Source of the DNA: Streptomyces sp. NRRL S-340
GTDB taxonomy: Bacteria; Actinomycetota; Actinomycetes; Streptomycetales; Streptomycetaceae
Direction of reading: 5' to 3'
Assembly (NCBI RefSeq): GCF_000720185.1
Contig: NZ_JOIY01000004.1
Span: forward strand, 248,001 to 312,000
DNA length: 64,000 bases
The notes under the pieces were generated by a model that saw only the letters and a program-made list of their open reading frames with translations, made no database searches and was not told the origin of the DNA. A program made the position numbers and the translations under genes. Within the stretch, counting starts at the first letter, position 1. Each line of letters begins with the position of its first letter. This document shows, piece after piece, positions 8,444-16,718 of the stretch.

Positions 8444-10162
8444 TCACTTCACCGCGACCTGGGAGATGTCCAGCACACCGGTCCAGTCGCTGATCACGAT
8501 GTTCTTGACGTCCTTGCCGTACAGGCGCTTGTAGACGGGGTGGAACAGCGGCACGGTCAGCGCCTGCTCGCCGATCTTCTTGTCCAGGGCGCCCCAGCGC
8601 GCGGCGGCGGCGTCCAGGTCGGTCAGCTTGTTGATCGCGTCGATCTCGTCGTCGACGGACTTGTCGTCCAGCTGGCCGCTGTTGAAGTTGGCGCCGTCCT
8701 TCACGATCTGGCGTCCGTCGAAGATCGGTGCCAGGAAGGGGCCGCCGGAGGGCCAGTCGGCACCCCAGTGGGCCAGGAAGAAGCCCGGCTCGGTCTTCAC
8801 GTTCTGGGTCTTGTCCGAGTAGTCGTTCTTCTCGAGCCCCTGGAGCCTGACCGTGATGCCGGCCTTCTTCAGCGCGTCCTGGACCGCGGTGGCGATCTCC
8901 GGGCTGGTCTCGAAGTCCTTGCTGTTGGAGTGGGTGAGCGTGACGGTGAGCCCGTCGGGGTGGCCCGCCTCCTTCAGCAGCTGCCGGGCCTTGGCCGGGT
9001 CGCCGGACGCGCCCGCCGGGAAGAGGTCGTAGGGGGTGTAGCCGAAGGACTTCTGGTTCGGCAGGAAGGTGGTGGCGGGCTCGGCGAGCGCGCTGCCGCC
9101 GGCCGCGTTGACGACCGAGGAGCGGTCGATGGCGTAGGAGACGGCCTGGCGCACCTTGGGGTTGTCGAACGGCTTGACCTTCGGGTTGAAGGCTATGTAG
9201 TTCGTGTAGCCGAAGTGGCCGGTGCCCACGCGCGCGGCGAGTTCCTTGTCGCCGCTGACCTTGGCGAGTTCGGCGGGGCCGAGGTTGGTGTCCGTGGTGA
9301 CGGCGGCGGCGTCCGGTCCCTGGGACGCGGAGAGCCGCTGGTTGATCACGGACGAGTCCAGCCCGGAGCGTACGTCGATCTTGTCCGGGTAGGCCTTGCG
9401 CTCGGCGTCGGTGGCGGCCGACCAGTTCGGGTTGCGCTCCAGGACGAGGTGCTCGCCGTCGTTCTCGTTCTTGACGACCTTGTACGGGCCCGACGAGACC
9501 GGGTGCTCCTCGTACGCGGTACCGGTGTCCTTGGCCTTGGGCACCGGCGCGAACTGCGTCTGCGTGGCCAGGAAGGGGAACTCGCCCTCGGGCTTGTTCA
9601 GGTGGAAGACGATCGTCCGGGCGTCCGGCGTCTCGATCGCGGCCAGGCCCTTCTTGTCCTTGTAGGGCCCCTGGTAGCCTGCCGCGCCGACCAGCCAGTC
9701 CCGCAGGTAGGGGGCGCCGCCGGAGAGTTCGGGGGCGAAGGAGCGCTCGATGCCGTACTTGATGTCGGCGGAGGTGATCGGGGTCCCGTCCTCGTACTTG
9801 AGGCCCTCCTTGAGGGTGTACGTCCACACGGTCGCGTCCTTGCTGGGGCGCCCGGTGTCGGTGGCGAGGTCCGGGACGACCTTGGCGCCGGCGGCGCCGT
9901 TCTCGCGGTTGCGGGTGGTGAGGGTGCGGAAGACGAGGGAGGGGACGTTGCCGCCGCCGGAGGTGTACAGGCGGGCCGGGTCGAAGTCCTGCTGCGGCTG
10001 CGCGTTCAGGACGTTCAGGGTGCCGCCCTTGTGGGGCTGCGAGTCGCCGCCGGCGCCCTTGACGTCGTTGTCCTTCGGCCCGCAGGCGACGGCGCCCGCT
10101 GCCACGACCAGGCTGACGGATACCGCGGCCACGCGGCGGGCTGAGACGGACGGTTGGCGCAT
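8444..10162 (-). CDS. Lipoprotein solute-binding protein, SBP family 5
   Basis: Extracellular peptide-type binding protein of 572 residues, anchored as a lipoprotein. The signal peptide starts MRQPSVSARRVAAVS and ends in a lipobox AVAC with Cys27. The mature part has the family-5 pattern: TLNVLNAQPQQDFDPARL, then YTLKEGLKYEDGTPITSADI. The chosen ATG at 10162 gives a proper signal peptide and has an AGAGG-type site upstream. A longer upstream frame would place a nonsense extension before the signal. It is the first structural gene of the importer operon and delivers substrate to the permeases. A 250-nt leader with hairpins and a short peptide ORF precede it. Confidence 0.93.
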   Translation of the reverse strand: MRQPSVSARRVAAVSVSLVVAAGAVACGPKDNDVKGAGGDSQPHKGGTLNVLNAQPQQDFDPARLYTSGGGNVPSLVFRTLTTRNRENGAAGAKVVPDLATDTGRPSKDATVWTYTLKEGLKYEDGTPITSADIKYGIERSFAPELSGGAPYLRDWLVGAAGYQGPYKDKKGLAAIETPDARTIVFHLNKPEGEFPFLATQTQFAPVPKAKDTGTAYEEHPVSSGPYKVVKNENDGEHLVLERNPNWSAATDAERKAYPDKIDVRSGLDSSVINQRLSASQGPDAAAVTTDTNLGPAELAKVSGDKELAARVGTGHFGYTNYIAFNPKVKPFDNPKVRQAVSYAIDRSSVVNAAGGSALAEPATTFLPNQKSFGYTPYDLFPAGASGDPAKARQLLKEAGHPDGLTVTLTHSNSKDFETSPEIATAVQDALKKAGITVRLQGLEKNDYSDKTQNVKTEPGFFLAHWGADWPSGGPFLAPIFDGRQIVKDGANFNSGQLDDKSVDDEIDAINKLTDLDAAAARWGALDKKIGEQALTVPLFHPVYKRLYGKDVKNIVISDWTGVLDISQVAVK

Positions 10163-10226
10163 CGCAGTGACGACCTCTCGGGAGGCGTGCCCCGGTTTTG
10201 GGCCCGGGGAGCACGGAGTACAGGGA

Positions 10227-10247
10227 CCGTCTCGGATCGCGAGACGG
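10227..10247 (-). promoter_or_regulatory. Hairpin in the leader of the ABC operon
   Basis: CCGTCTCG and its exact complement form an 8-bp stem with a 5-nt loop. A weaker CCCCGG/CCGGGG hairpin follows closer to the start codon. They lie between the Cys-Cys leader ORF and the binding-protein gene, where an attenuator would be expected. The region 10163-10413 otherwise shows no gene. Confidence 0.45.
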
Positions 10248-10413
10248 ACGGACGAGGGGTGAGACGAATCCAGACAGACGTCTGCTTCGGCGGCGGGTCG
10301 TCGGACCACCAGGAGCCGCGGTACCGCGCTGCGGCGCTCAGCGGGAGCGCACGGAAGGGCGGGACCTCACGGCGAAGGGGAGAAGAGGGCGACGCGCGCG
10401 CCGGGGGCGGGCG

Positions 10414-10506
10414 TCAGCAACAGTGGATGTCGGCCACACAGAGGGCGGTCACACCGAGGAGCGCCCTCTCGATGGGGGCGCTGCAGGCAGCGTGACGGGA
10501 CCACAT
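10414..10506 (-). CDS. 30-residue leaderless peptide ending in His-Cys-Cys
   Basis: Short ORF starting MWSRHAACSAPIERALLG and ending in LCVADIHCC followed by TGA. About 25 of 30 third codon positions are G or C. A near-consensus promoter (TTGACA, 18-bp spacer, CATATT) lies directly before it, with only 7 nt between the -10 hexamer and the ATG, so the mRNA would begin at or next to the start codon. It lies 250 nt before the lipoprotein gene on the same strand. I infer a leader peptide whose translation, perhaps through the two terminal Cys codons, senses amino-acid supply and controls the importer operon. Another possibility is a small secreted or signalling peptide. Confidence 0.65.
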   Translation of the reverse strand: MWSRHAACSAPIERALLGVTALCVADIHCC

Positions 10507-10513
10507 GCGCAGA

Positions 10514-10543
10514 AATATGAACGACCGTTCGGCGCATTGTCAA
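10514..10543 (-). promoter_or_regulatory. Consensus-like promoter for the leader peptide and ABC operon
   Basis: On the minus strand TTGACA (10543-10538) is followed by 18 nt and CATATT (10519-10514), then 7 nt and the ATG of the peptide. This is close to the vegetative sigma consensus and is the best promoter match seen in the window. It also fixes the peptide as a leaderless message. Confidence 0.75.
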
Positions 10544-10575
10544 CATGATCCGCGGGCCGCTCACCGGGTCCGGCG

Positions 10576-12195
10576 TCAACTCTTCGGATACGGCCAGGAG
10601 TTCGGCAGACAGTGGATTCCGTCATGGTCCAGGAACTTGGTCTGCTGCTGCATGACCGGAGCCGGCTCGCCGTCCTTCTGGCAGCTGACGTGGTTGTGGC
10701 CGAGGCGGTGGCCGACCTCGTGGTTGATCAGCATCTGCCGGTAGGCGTACATCCGGTCGCCGAAGGTCTTCGCGCCCTGCGCCCACCGGTAGGCGTTGAT
10801 CATCACGCGCGGGGTGGCCGCCGAGTCGCAGGAGACGTTGTCCTCGGTGGTGTCCAGGCCCGACTTGGCGCACCAGGCGGCCGTGGTGCCGGGGCTGGCC
10901 AGCGTGATCACGAAGTCGCTCGCACCGGAGGAGACGCGCTCGAAGGTGCGTGCCCCGTCGTGCGCCCAGCTGCGGTCGTCGTTGAGGGTCTTCTGCACGG
11001 CGTCGGCGAAGAGCCGGGCGTCGAGGCCGAGGCCCTGTTCCACGTCGACACGGTAGGTGTACTTCCGCCCCCGGCCCGGCGCCTTCGCGGAGCCCGGGAC
11101 CACGTCGAACCTGCCCGGTCCCTTGAGGGTGGGGCTGAGGGCGTACTTCAGGTTCATCTTCTGCTCGTACGTCAGCGTCTTCACGCCGGGCGAGGGGGAC
11201 GGACCCGCCGGGCCGCCTGGGCCCGCGACGGAACGGGCGCCGCTGTCCTCGCCGGTGGCCGCCTGCGTCCGCGTCCCGGTCCCGGAGCGGTCGTCGCCGA
11301 CCTGTCCGGCCACGATGACGGCGAGCACGGTGGTGACGGCGGCGGCCGCGATACCGGTGAAGGTACGGCCCTTGGCGCTCCTGCCCCCGGCGGGCGCGCC
11401 GGGGCCCGGGGGTGGCGCGGCACCGTCCCGGTCCCCCTCGGCGGCGCCCGCGCCGGAGCGGCCGGCCCGTCCGGCCGGGCCGGCGGGCGCGGTCGCCGGT
11501 GCCGACGGTGCCGTCGAGGGGCGCGCGACGCGGCGCGAGCGCGGGACGAAGGCGTCCGCGCCCTCGTCGAACGCGTCGAGGTAGTCCTGCCGGGGACCGC
11601 CCGCGGGCGGCGCCTGCCGCTGCCGCGGGATGGGCACGGTGGGGCCGGTGGGGCCGGTGCCGCCCGGAGCGGGGGCACCTTGCGTGGACGCGGGACGGGC
11701 CGGGGCGTCGTGGCCGGGCGGCCCGTCGTGGCCGGGCGGCCGACCGGGGCCGGCGACTGCCGGCCGTCCCCGCCCCGCGCCGCCCGCCGTCGCGGACCGC
11801 GCCCTGAACTCGCCCCAGCCACCCCCGCTTTCCCGCTGCTCGGGATGACCGCCACGGGCCTGCGGCACACCGTGGGCGGGGGTGCCGTCCGGCAGCCGGG
11901 GCACGCCGCGCGCGGGCGTCCCGTCGGGCAGCCGCGGCACGCCGTGCGCGGGCGTACCGCCGGGGAAGTGGGGGCCGCTGCCGTACCCCGAGGGCGCCGG
12001 CGCGGCGCCCTGCGCGGGCGGAGCGCCGCGGCGCTCGCGGCCTGCGTCCGCCCGTGCCGCCCCCCACGCGTCCGAGGTCTGTGCCGCCCCCGGGGCATCC
12101 CCCGTCGTCCCCGCTGTCCCCGCTGGGTCCGTCGTCTCCGTTGTTCGCGCGCTGTCGCCCTTCGGGGCAGGGCCGCGGCGGCTGTGGCGTCCCAC
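10576..12195 (-). CDS. DUF3152 protein with metzincin-like zinc motif
   Basis: 539-residue protein. The first 230 or so residues are Gly/Pro/Arg-rich and disordered, with repeated ARGVPRLPDGTP units. One membrane segment follows (TGIAAAAVTTVLAVIVAG), then a C-terminal DUF3152 domain predicted to be outside the cell. That domain holds HEVGHRLGHNH at residues 492-502, which fits the metzincin zinc signature HExxHxxGxxH, and paired cysteines (CQKDGEP, GIHC). This makes a membrane-anchored zinc peptidase likely, although DUF3152 is not functionally characterised to my knowledge. The GTG start at 12195 is preceded by GGAGG at suitable spacing, just after the stop of the hydrolase gene. Confidence 0.85.
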   Translation of the reverse strand: MGRHSRRGPAPKGDSARTTETTDPAGTAGTTGDAPGAAQTSDAWGAARADAGRERRGAPPAQGAAPAPSGYGSGPHFPGGTPAHGVPRLPDGTPARGVPRLPDGTPAHGVPQARGGHPEQRESGGGWGEFRARSATAGGAGRGRPAVAGPGRPPGHDGPPGHDAPARPASTQGAPAPGGTGPTGPTVPIPRQRQAPPAGGPRQDYLDAFDEGADAFVPRSRRVARPSTAPSAPATAPAGPAGRAGRSGAGAAEGDRDGAAPPPGPGAPAGGRSAKGRTFTGIAAAAVTTVLAVIVAGQVGDDRSGTGTRTQAATGEDSGARSVAGPGGPAGPSPSPGVKTLTYEQKMNLKYALSPTLKGPGRFDVVPGSAKAPGRGRKYTYRVDVEQGLGLDARLFADAVQKTLNDDRSWAHDGARTFERVSSGASDFVITLASPGTTAAWCAKSGLDTTEDNVSCDSAATPRVMINAYRWAQGAKTFGDRMYAYRQMLINHEVGHRLGHNHVSCQKDGEPAPVMQQQTKFLDHDGIHCLPNSWPYPKS

Positions 12196-12203
12196 GTGGT
12201 CCG

Positions 12204-13280
12204 TCAGCCTCCCAAGCCCGCGTCGCGGGCGCCCTCGTCGGCCCCCGCACCGCATTCTTCCGTACCGGATGTCTGCGCACCCGGTGCTTGCGCGCCGGAT
12301 CCCTCCGGCCTGTCCGGCACCCCCGGCCCTCCCGCGTCCGCGAGCAGTTCCCGGAACGCGGTCGCCACCGTCTCCGGGTACTCCATCATCGCCACGTGCC
12401 CGGCGTCGGGCAGGGTGACCAGGCGGGAGTCACGGAAGGCGCGCGCCGCGCGCCGCGCCATGCGGTAGCCGACCAGCTGGTCCCGGCCGCCGTAGACCAG
12501 CAGCGTGGGGGCGAGGACCCGCTCGGCCTGGCGCCACAGACCGTGCTGCCCGCCCAGGGTGTACGCGTCGACGATACCGCGTGCGGAACGCGTCATCGCG
12601 TCCCAGAAGTACGGCAGTTGAAGACGCCGCTCCATCTCCTCGACCGCGTTGCGGAACCCCTCCGGGGTGACCCGCTCCGGGTCGCCGTAGCACAGGGCCA
12701 TGACACCGCGGACCCGCTGCTCCGCCGTCCAGTCCCGGGTGAGCCGGGTGAACAGCGCGGTGACGCCCGGCAGCGCGAGCATTCCGGTCGGCAGGGCGGA
12801 GCGCTGGACCCGCAGTTCGGGCAGCGCGGGGGAGATCAGCGTGAGCGTACGGACGAGGTCGGGGCGCAGCGCCGCGACGCGCGTCGAGACGGCGCCGCCC
12901 AGCGAGTTGCCGAGGAGGTGGACCGGCTCACCGCCCGAGGCGTCCAGGTGGCGGATCACCGCGCGCGCGTGGGCGGTGACCGAGTAGTTGCCGTCGTCCG
13001 GGGGCGGGGAGTCGCCGAAGCCGGGCAGGTCGAGCGCCTCGCCGTCCACGTCGCCGTCCAGGAGCGCCATCAGCGCCGACCAGTTCTGCGAGGAGCCGCC
13101 GAGCCCGTGGACGCACAGGGCGCGCGGCAGCCCCTCCCGCGCGGGGGGCCGGGAGCGCACCGTCAGGGTGATTCCCGGCAGTTCGACCGAGCGCAGCCGT
13201 TCCCCCTCCTCGACCCCGGCGGGCCCCACCCTGGGAAGTACGTTGGCGGGCGGCACGGAGGGCAGCTCGGTCGAAGACAT
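12204..13280 (-). CDS. Alpha/beta hydrolase
   Basis: 358-residue alpha/beta-hydrolase fold enzyme. The oxyanion-hole region is VHGLGGSSQNW. The nucleophile elbow GNSLGG has Ser126. The acid residue is likely in YGGRDQLVG, and the catalytic His in DAGHVAMMEYPE. Size and motifs fit esterase/lipase or C-C hydrolase families, and the substrate is unknown. The tail after about residue 320 is low complexity. It precedes the DUF3152 gene by only 8 bp and is probably co-transcribed. The ATG is 6 nt after a TAACAT hexamer with no ribosome-binding site, suggesting a leaderless message. Confidence 0.88.
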   Translation of the reverse strand: MSSTELPSVPPANVLPRVGPAGVEEGERLRSVELPGITLTVRSRPPAREGLPRALCVHGLGGSSQNWSALMALLDGDVDGEALDLPGFGDSPPPDDGNYSVTAHARAVIRHLDASGGEPVHLLGNSLGGAVSTRVAALRPDLVRTLTLISPALPELRVQRSALPTGMLALPGVTALFTRLTRDWTAEQRVRGVMALCYGDPERVTPEGFRNAVEEMERRLQLPYFWDAMTRSARGIVDAYTLGGQHGLWRQAERVLAPTLLVYGGRDQLVGYRMARRAARAFRDSRLVTLPDAGHVAMMEYPETVATAFRELLADAGGPGVPDRPEGSGAQAPGAQTSGTEECGAGADEGARDAGLGG

Positions 13281-13286
13281 GCGGCA

Positions 13287-13292
13287 ATGTTA
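13287..13292 (-). promoter_or_regulatory. -10 hexamer TAACAT, leaderless start of hydrolase
   Basis: TAACAT on the minus strand ends 6 nt before the ATG at 13280, placing the transcription start at or next to the start codon. No clear -35 is visible. Confidence 0.5.
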
Positions 13293-13535
13293 CGAGACGA
13301 TCACGCCGCGATTCGTGTGTTCGCCGTCACAGCAGGCCCTGGCATCCCGCCCACCCCACGCACCGCACCCCAGGTGAACGCCCCGCCCGCCGCACCCCAG
13401 TACGGACGCGCACCGCATGGCATCCGGATCGGGTGTCTCCTACGCTCATACAGAGGGCACCCGCATGTAGCCCCTGCTTCTTCCAGGGACACACGAGGAC
13501 ATTCGCAGGGACGTTCACAGGAAGGGAGCCCCACC

Positions 13536-13760
13536 ATGGCATTCGACCCCACCGATCCCGAGACGTTCGAGGACGAGGTCACCGAGAACGGCACGGAGAT
13601 CGACGTCGAGGCCCCCGAGGACGACGCCGCCGAGCAGCAGGCCGACATCGCACCGGACCGCGACGACCCCCTGACGGGCGTCGACCCCGCCCGCGCGAAC
13701 GAAGCCGATCTCGCCGAGCAGGCACGGGTCGTGTCCCTCGACGAGGACGACTACCGGTGA
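13536..13760 (+). CDS. Small acidic hypothetical protein
   Basis: 74 residues, strongly acidic (MAFDPTDPETFEDEVTENG...ending SLDEDDYR), with no hydrophobic segment or cysteine. Ribosome-binding site AAGGGAG sits 8 nt before the ATG. The composition suggests an unstructured cytoplasmic protein. A hairpin terminator follows 10 bp after the stop, so it is probably a single-gene transcript. Family and function are not recognised. The 255 bp upstream contain no other convincing ORF. Confidence 0.75.
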   Translation: MAFDPTDPETFEDEVTENGTEIDVEAPEDDAAEQQADIAPDRDDPLTGVDPARANEADLAEQARVVSLDEDDYR

Positions 13761-13770
13761 CGGTGCCGGA

Positions 13771-13790
13771 CCGCCGCTGAGCAGCGGCGG
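13771..13790 (+). terminator. Terminator after the acidic protein gene
   Basis: CCGCCGCT-gagc-AGCGGCGG: a perfect 8-bp stem with a 4-nt loop beginning 10 bp after the stop codon. Confidence 0.7.
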
Positions 13791-13884
13791 CGATCTCCTA
13801 TGCCCGGACTCGACCTGTTGGAAACCCTCTGTGCCGGTTTCTTCACCGTCCGGTCCGTGAAATTCTGCGCTCGCACCGCGCACA

Positions 13885-13907
13885 GTACGGTTACCGAAAA
13901 GTACGAT
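13885..13907 (+). promoter_or_regulatory. Putative TetR operator overlapping a promoter
   Basis: A palindrome CGGT-T-ACCG (13888-13896) is flanked by GTAC on both sides. A TACGAT hexamer (13902-13907) could serve as -10. It lies about 45 bp before the TetR gene, where an autoregulatory site is usual for this family. Confidence 0.4.
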
Positions 13908-13951
13908 GGCGGCGCGGCGCACACCGCACAGGGACGACTTTGGGAGGCGGC

Positions 13952-14596
13952 GTGACAGCCATCGAGCAGACAGAGGCGGCGCGCCCGCGAGGCACGCGCC
14001 TGCCGCGCCGTGCCCGGCGGAACCAGCTGCTGGGCGCCGCCCAGGAAGTCTTCGTGGCACAGGGCTACCACGCCGCCGCCATGGACGACATCGCCGAGCG
14101 CGCGGGGGTCAGCAAGCCGGTGCTCTACCAGCACTTCCCGGGCAAGCTCGACCTCTACCTGGCGCTGCTGGACCAGCACTGCGAGGCGCTGATCCAGTCC
14201 GTGCGCGGCGCGCTGGCGTCGACGACCGACAACAAGCAGCGCGTGCGGGCGACGATGGACGCCTACTTCGCCTACGTCGAGGACGACGGCGGCGCCTTCC
14301 GGCTGGTCTTCGAGTCCGACCTGACGAACGAGCCCGCGGTGCGCGAGCGCGTCGACAAGGTCACCACCGAGTGCGCCGAGGCGATCTGCGACGTCATCGC
14401 CGAGGACACCGGCCTCTCCCGCGCGGAGTCGATGCTGCTCGCCTCCGGGCTGGGCGGCCTCGCGCAGGTGGTGGCCCGCTCCTGGCTGCACAGCGACCGC
14501 AGCGTCCCGCGCGACCAGGCGGTCCAGCTGCTGACCTCCCTGGCCTGGCGCGGCATCGCGGGCTTCCCGCTGCACGGCATCGAGCAGCACCACTGA
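13952..14596 (+). CDS. TetR/AcrR family transcriptional regulator
   Basis: 214-residue one-component repressor. The N-terminal DNA-binding domain (about residues 20-65) reads RRNQLLGAAQEVFVAQGYH, then the helix-turn-helix MDDIAERAGVSKPVLYQHFPG. The C-terminal ligand-binding domain is all-helical and resembles regulators of lipid or drug export genes. The GTG at 13952 has a GGGAGG site 4-10 nt upstream and is preferred over an in-frame GTG 12 nt earlier. It is transcribed alone, with the target genes not obvious from context. A palindrome in its promoter suggests autoregulation. Confidence 0.92.
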   Translation: MTAIEQTEAARPRGTRLPRRARRNQLLGAAQEVFVAQGYHAAAMDDIAERAGVSKPVLYQHFPGKLDLYLALLDQHCEALIQSVRGALASTTDNKQRVRATMDAYFAYVEDDGGAFRLVFESDLTNEPAVRERVDKVTTECAEAICDVIAEDTGLSRAESMLLASGLGGLAQVVARSWLHSDRSVPRDQAVQLLTSLAWRGIAGFPLHGIEQHH

Positions 14597-14800
14597 GCAC
14601 CCCGGCCGGCGGCACCCGAGCGGCATCGTCGGCCGACAGGCCGAGCAGCGCGCGGGAGCGCCGGGCCGGTCGTTTGTTCCCGCCCGCTGTTCGCTCCTGG
14701 CGTTCTCCGGCGGAGCATGTCCCTCCCCTCACCGGGCTAATGTGTGCTGGGTACGGCGCGGAAGGCCGCGCACTTCACTGACCGTCGGAGGGACATAGCC

Positions 14801-15028
14801 GTGGAGGTCAAGATCGGCGTGCAGCACGCGCCCCGCGAGATCGTTCTGGAGAGCGGTCAGAGCCCCGAGGAGGTCGAGCGGGCGGTGGCCGAGGCTCTGG
14901 CCGGCAAGTCGCAGCTGCTGACCCTCGTGGACGAGCACGGTCGCAAGGTGCTGGTCCCGGCCGAGCGTCTCGCGTACGTCGAGCTGGGCGAGCCGGCCCC
15001 GCGCAAGGTGGGCTTCGGGGCCCTGTAG
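14801..15028 (+). CDS. DUF3107 family protein
   Basis: 75-residue protein (MEVKIGVQHAPREIVLES...), the compact alpha/beta DUF3107 family that occurs next to TetR genes in many actinobacteria. It binds no cofactor visible from sequence, and its function is unknown. The GTG at 14801 has CGGAGGG at 9 nt. A TAATGT hexamer at 14738-14743 may be its -10, giving a leader of about 50 nt. It ends PRKVGFGAL, a conserved-looking C-terminus. Confidence 0.88.
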   Translation: MEVKIGVQHAPREIVLESGQSPEEVERAVAEALAGKSQLLTLVDEHGRKVLVPAERLAYVELGEPAPRKVGFGAL

Positions 15029-15258
15029 GCACGGATGACAGGTGAGGCCCGGCGGCCGACGGCAGCCGGGCCCCACGTGCGTCCGCCGGCCGTCCGCCGC
15101 GTCGCTGCGCGCGCCGCCCGGGGGCTTCACAGGCCGGCGGCGGGGGGCTTCACAGGCCGCGCACGAACAGCCCACAGGTGAGGGTTGCATTCCGCAGGTC
15201 AGGGGTATGACGGGGCTACGACCGCCAGCACCGGCCGACCGTGTGGGAGGGAACCGTG

Positions 15259-15528
15259 ATGTTCTTGGAGGCCTTCGGCTCCGCCGCGCTCGGCCTGCTG
15301 CTCGGCTGGGCCGCCCTGCGCCGTCTGTCGCACCGGCTGCCGTCCCGCCTCCTGGTGCTGTCGACGGGCGCCGGGGGCGCCCTCCTCGGAGACTTCGTCA
15401 CGCACAGCGCGCTGGGCTCCGCCCCCGTGGTGTCGAGCCTGGCCGGCGCGGCGGTCGTCTCGGCCGCCTCCCTCTCCCTGCTGCTGCGCCCGGCCGGCCG
15501 CCTGCGCCGACGATCCCTGACGGCGTGA
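15259..15528 (+). CDS. Small two- or three-helix membrane protein
   Basis: About 89 residues with hydrophobic segments (FGSAALGLLLGWAALRRL; VLSTGAGGALLGDFV; SSLAGAAVVSAASLSLLL) and a basic C-terminus (RRRSLTA). Ribosome-binding site GGGAGG is 8 nt before the ATG. A GTG one codon earlier is also possible. No family is recognised. It is likely an integral membrane protein of unknown function, transcribed alone. Confidence 0.7.
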   Translation: MFLEAFGSAALGLLLGWAALRRLSHRLPSRLLVLSTGAGGALLGDFVTHSALGSAPVVSSLAGAAVVSAASLSLLLRPAGRLRRRSLTA

Positions 15529-15866
15529 GCCGGCCCCGACGCCGTACGGCGGTTCCGGCCGCGCAAGCCGGTCCCTGACGGCGTACTGCGGTTCCGGCCG
15601 CGCACGCCCGCCCCCGCCGCCGTGCGCCGGCCCCGGTCACGCCTCGTTCGCGTGAGCCGGCTCCCGACGCCGTGAGCCGGTCCCCGACGCCGTACGGCCG
15701 CCCCCGCCGTCCCCTGGCCGAGTAAGGCGGCGCCCCTCACCGCGTAGGAGGATCGCCGCCGCGTGACCGGTGTCCCCGCGTCCGCGAGCCCGCGGGTCCT
15801 GCGAAGAGGAGGGGGGCCCGGCGGCCGAGGGCCACCGGACCGGCCGCACACCCGCCCGTGGGCCGT
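15529..15866. repeat. Degenerate tandem repeats between convergent genes
   Basis: This stretch has no gene. It contains about five imperfect copies of a unit around GACGCCGTACGGCGGTTCC (for example near 15539, 15579, 15662 and 15686), spaced roughly 25-45 bp. Copies 1 and 2 share GCGGTTCCGGCCGCGCA-type blocks. It separates the small membrane gene from the ferritin-like gene and may act in transcription termination. Confidence 0.55.
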
Positions 15867-16613
15867 CTACGCGGCCAGCCCCAGCGCGGCCATCCGCTTG
15901 GTGTGCGCCTCGGTGATGCGGGTGAACATCCGGCCGACCTCGGCGAGGTCGAAGCCGTCCGCCACACCGCCGACGAGCATCGTGGACAGCGCGTCGCGGT
16001 CGGCGACGACCCGCTGCGACTGCGACAGGGCCTCGCCCATCAGCCGCCGCGCCCACAGCGCGAGCCTGCCCCCCACACGCGGGTCCGCGTCGATCGCCGC
16101 GCGCACCTTCTCGACCGCGAAACCGGCGTGCCCGGTGTCGTCGAGGACGGCCAGCACCAGCTCGCGGGTGTCGGAGTCCAGCCGGGCCGCGACCTCCCGG
16201 TAGAAGTCACTGGCGATCGAGTCGCCCACGTACGCCTTGACGAGCCCTTCCAGCCAGTCCGAGGGCGCCGTCTGCCGGTGGAAGCCGTCGAGCGCGGCGA
16301 CGAAGGGGTCCATCGCCGCGGTGGGCTCCGCGCCGATCTCCGTGAGCCGGTCGCGCAGCCGCTCGAAGTGGTGGAACTCGGCCGAGGCCATCTTCGCCAG
16401 CTCCGCCTTGTCCGCGAGGGTGGGCGCCAGCTTGGCGTCCTCCGCGAGCCGTTCGAACGCCGCTAGCTCGCCGTACGCGAGCGCGCCGAGCAGGTCCACG
16501 ACGGCGGCGCGGTACTGCGGGTCGGCGGCGGCCGTCGCCCAGTCCTGGGCGGCGATCCCGGTGCGTTCGGCGGGTGCGTCGGAGGCCTGGTCAGGCTTGT
16601 CAGAGCTGGTCAT
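15867..16613 (-). CDS. Ferritin-like MiaE_2 family protein
   Basis: 248-residue helical protein of the MiaE_2/ferritin-like family, related to tRNA-(ms2io6A)-hydroxylase. An ExxH di-iron-type motif is seen in SAEFHHFERL, with a partner Glu in LLGALAYGELAAFERL. The second site reads DDTGHAGF rather than ExxH, so metal binding may be altered. A role in tRNA modification or iron chemistry is inferred from the family only. ATG at 16613 has no ribosome-binding site but lies 7 nt behind TATTGT, giving a leaderless transcript. It is divergent from the DEAD-box helicase gene. Confidence 0.85.
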   Translation of the reverse strand: MTSSDKPDQASDAPAERTGIAAQDWATAAADPQYRAAVVDLLGALAYGELAAFERLAEDAKLAPTLADKAELAKMASAEFHHFERLRDRLTEIGAEPTAAMDPFVAALDGFHRQTAPSDWLEGLVKAYVGDSIASDFYREVAARLDSDTRELVLAVLDDTGHAGFAVEKVRAAIDADPRVGGRLALWARRLMGEALSQSQRVVADRDALSTMLVGGVADGFDLAEVGRMFTRITEAHTKRMAALGLAA

Positions 16614-16620
16614 GAAGCGC

Positions 16621-16626
16621 ACAATA
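16621..16626 (-). promoter_or_regulatory. -10 hexamer TATTGT, leaderless start of MiaE_2 gene
   Basis: TATTGT on the minus strand followed by 7 nt and the ATG at 16613. The -10 match is strong and there is no ribosome-binding site. Confidence 0.55.
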
Positions 16627-16718
16627 GCCCGCTCGCGGGGCCGCGGAGAGACCTTGCCGATCAGTGTGACGACGACTACGTGACCAAATCGGCCATCGCG
16701 TGTGCGCGTTTCCGGGGT

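Noticed and set aside
10163..10309. Longer start for the solute-binding lipoprotein
   Set aside because: It would place a non-signal extension before a clear lipoprotein signal peptide and lacks a ribosome-binding site.
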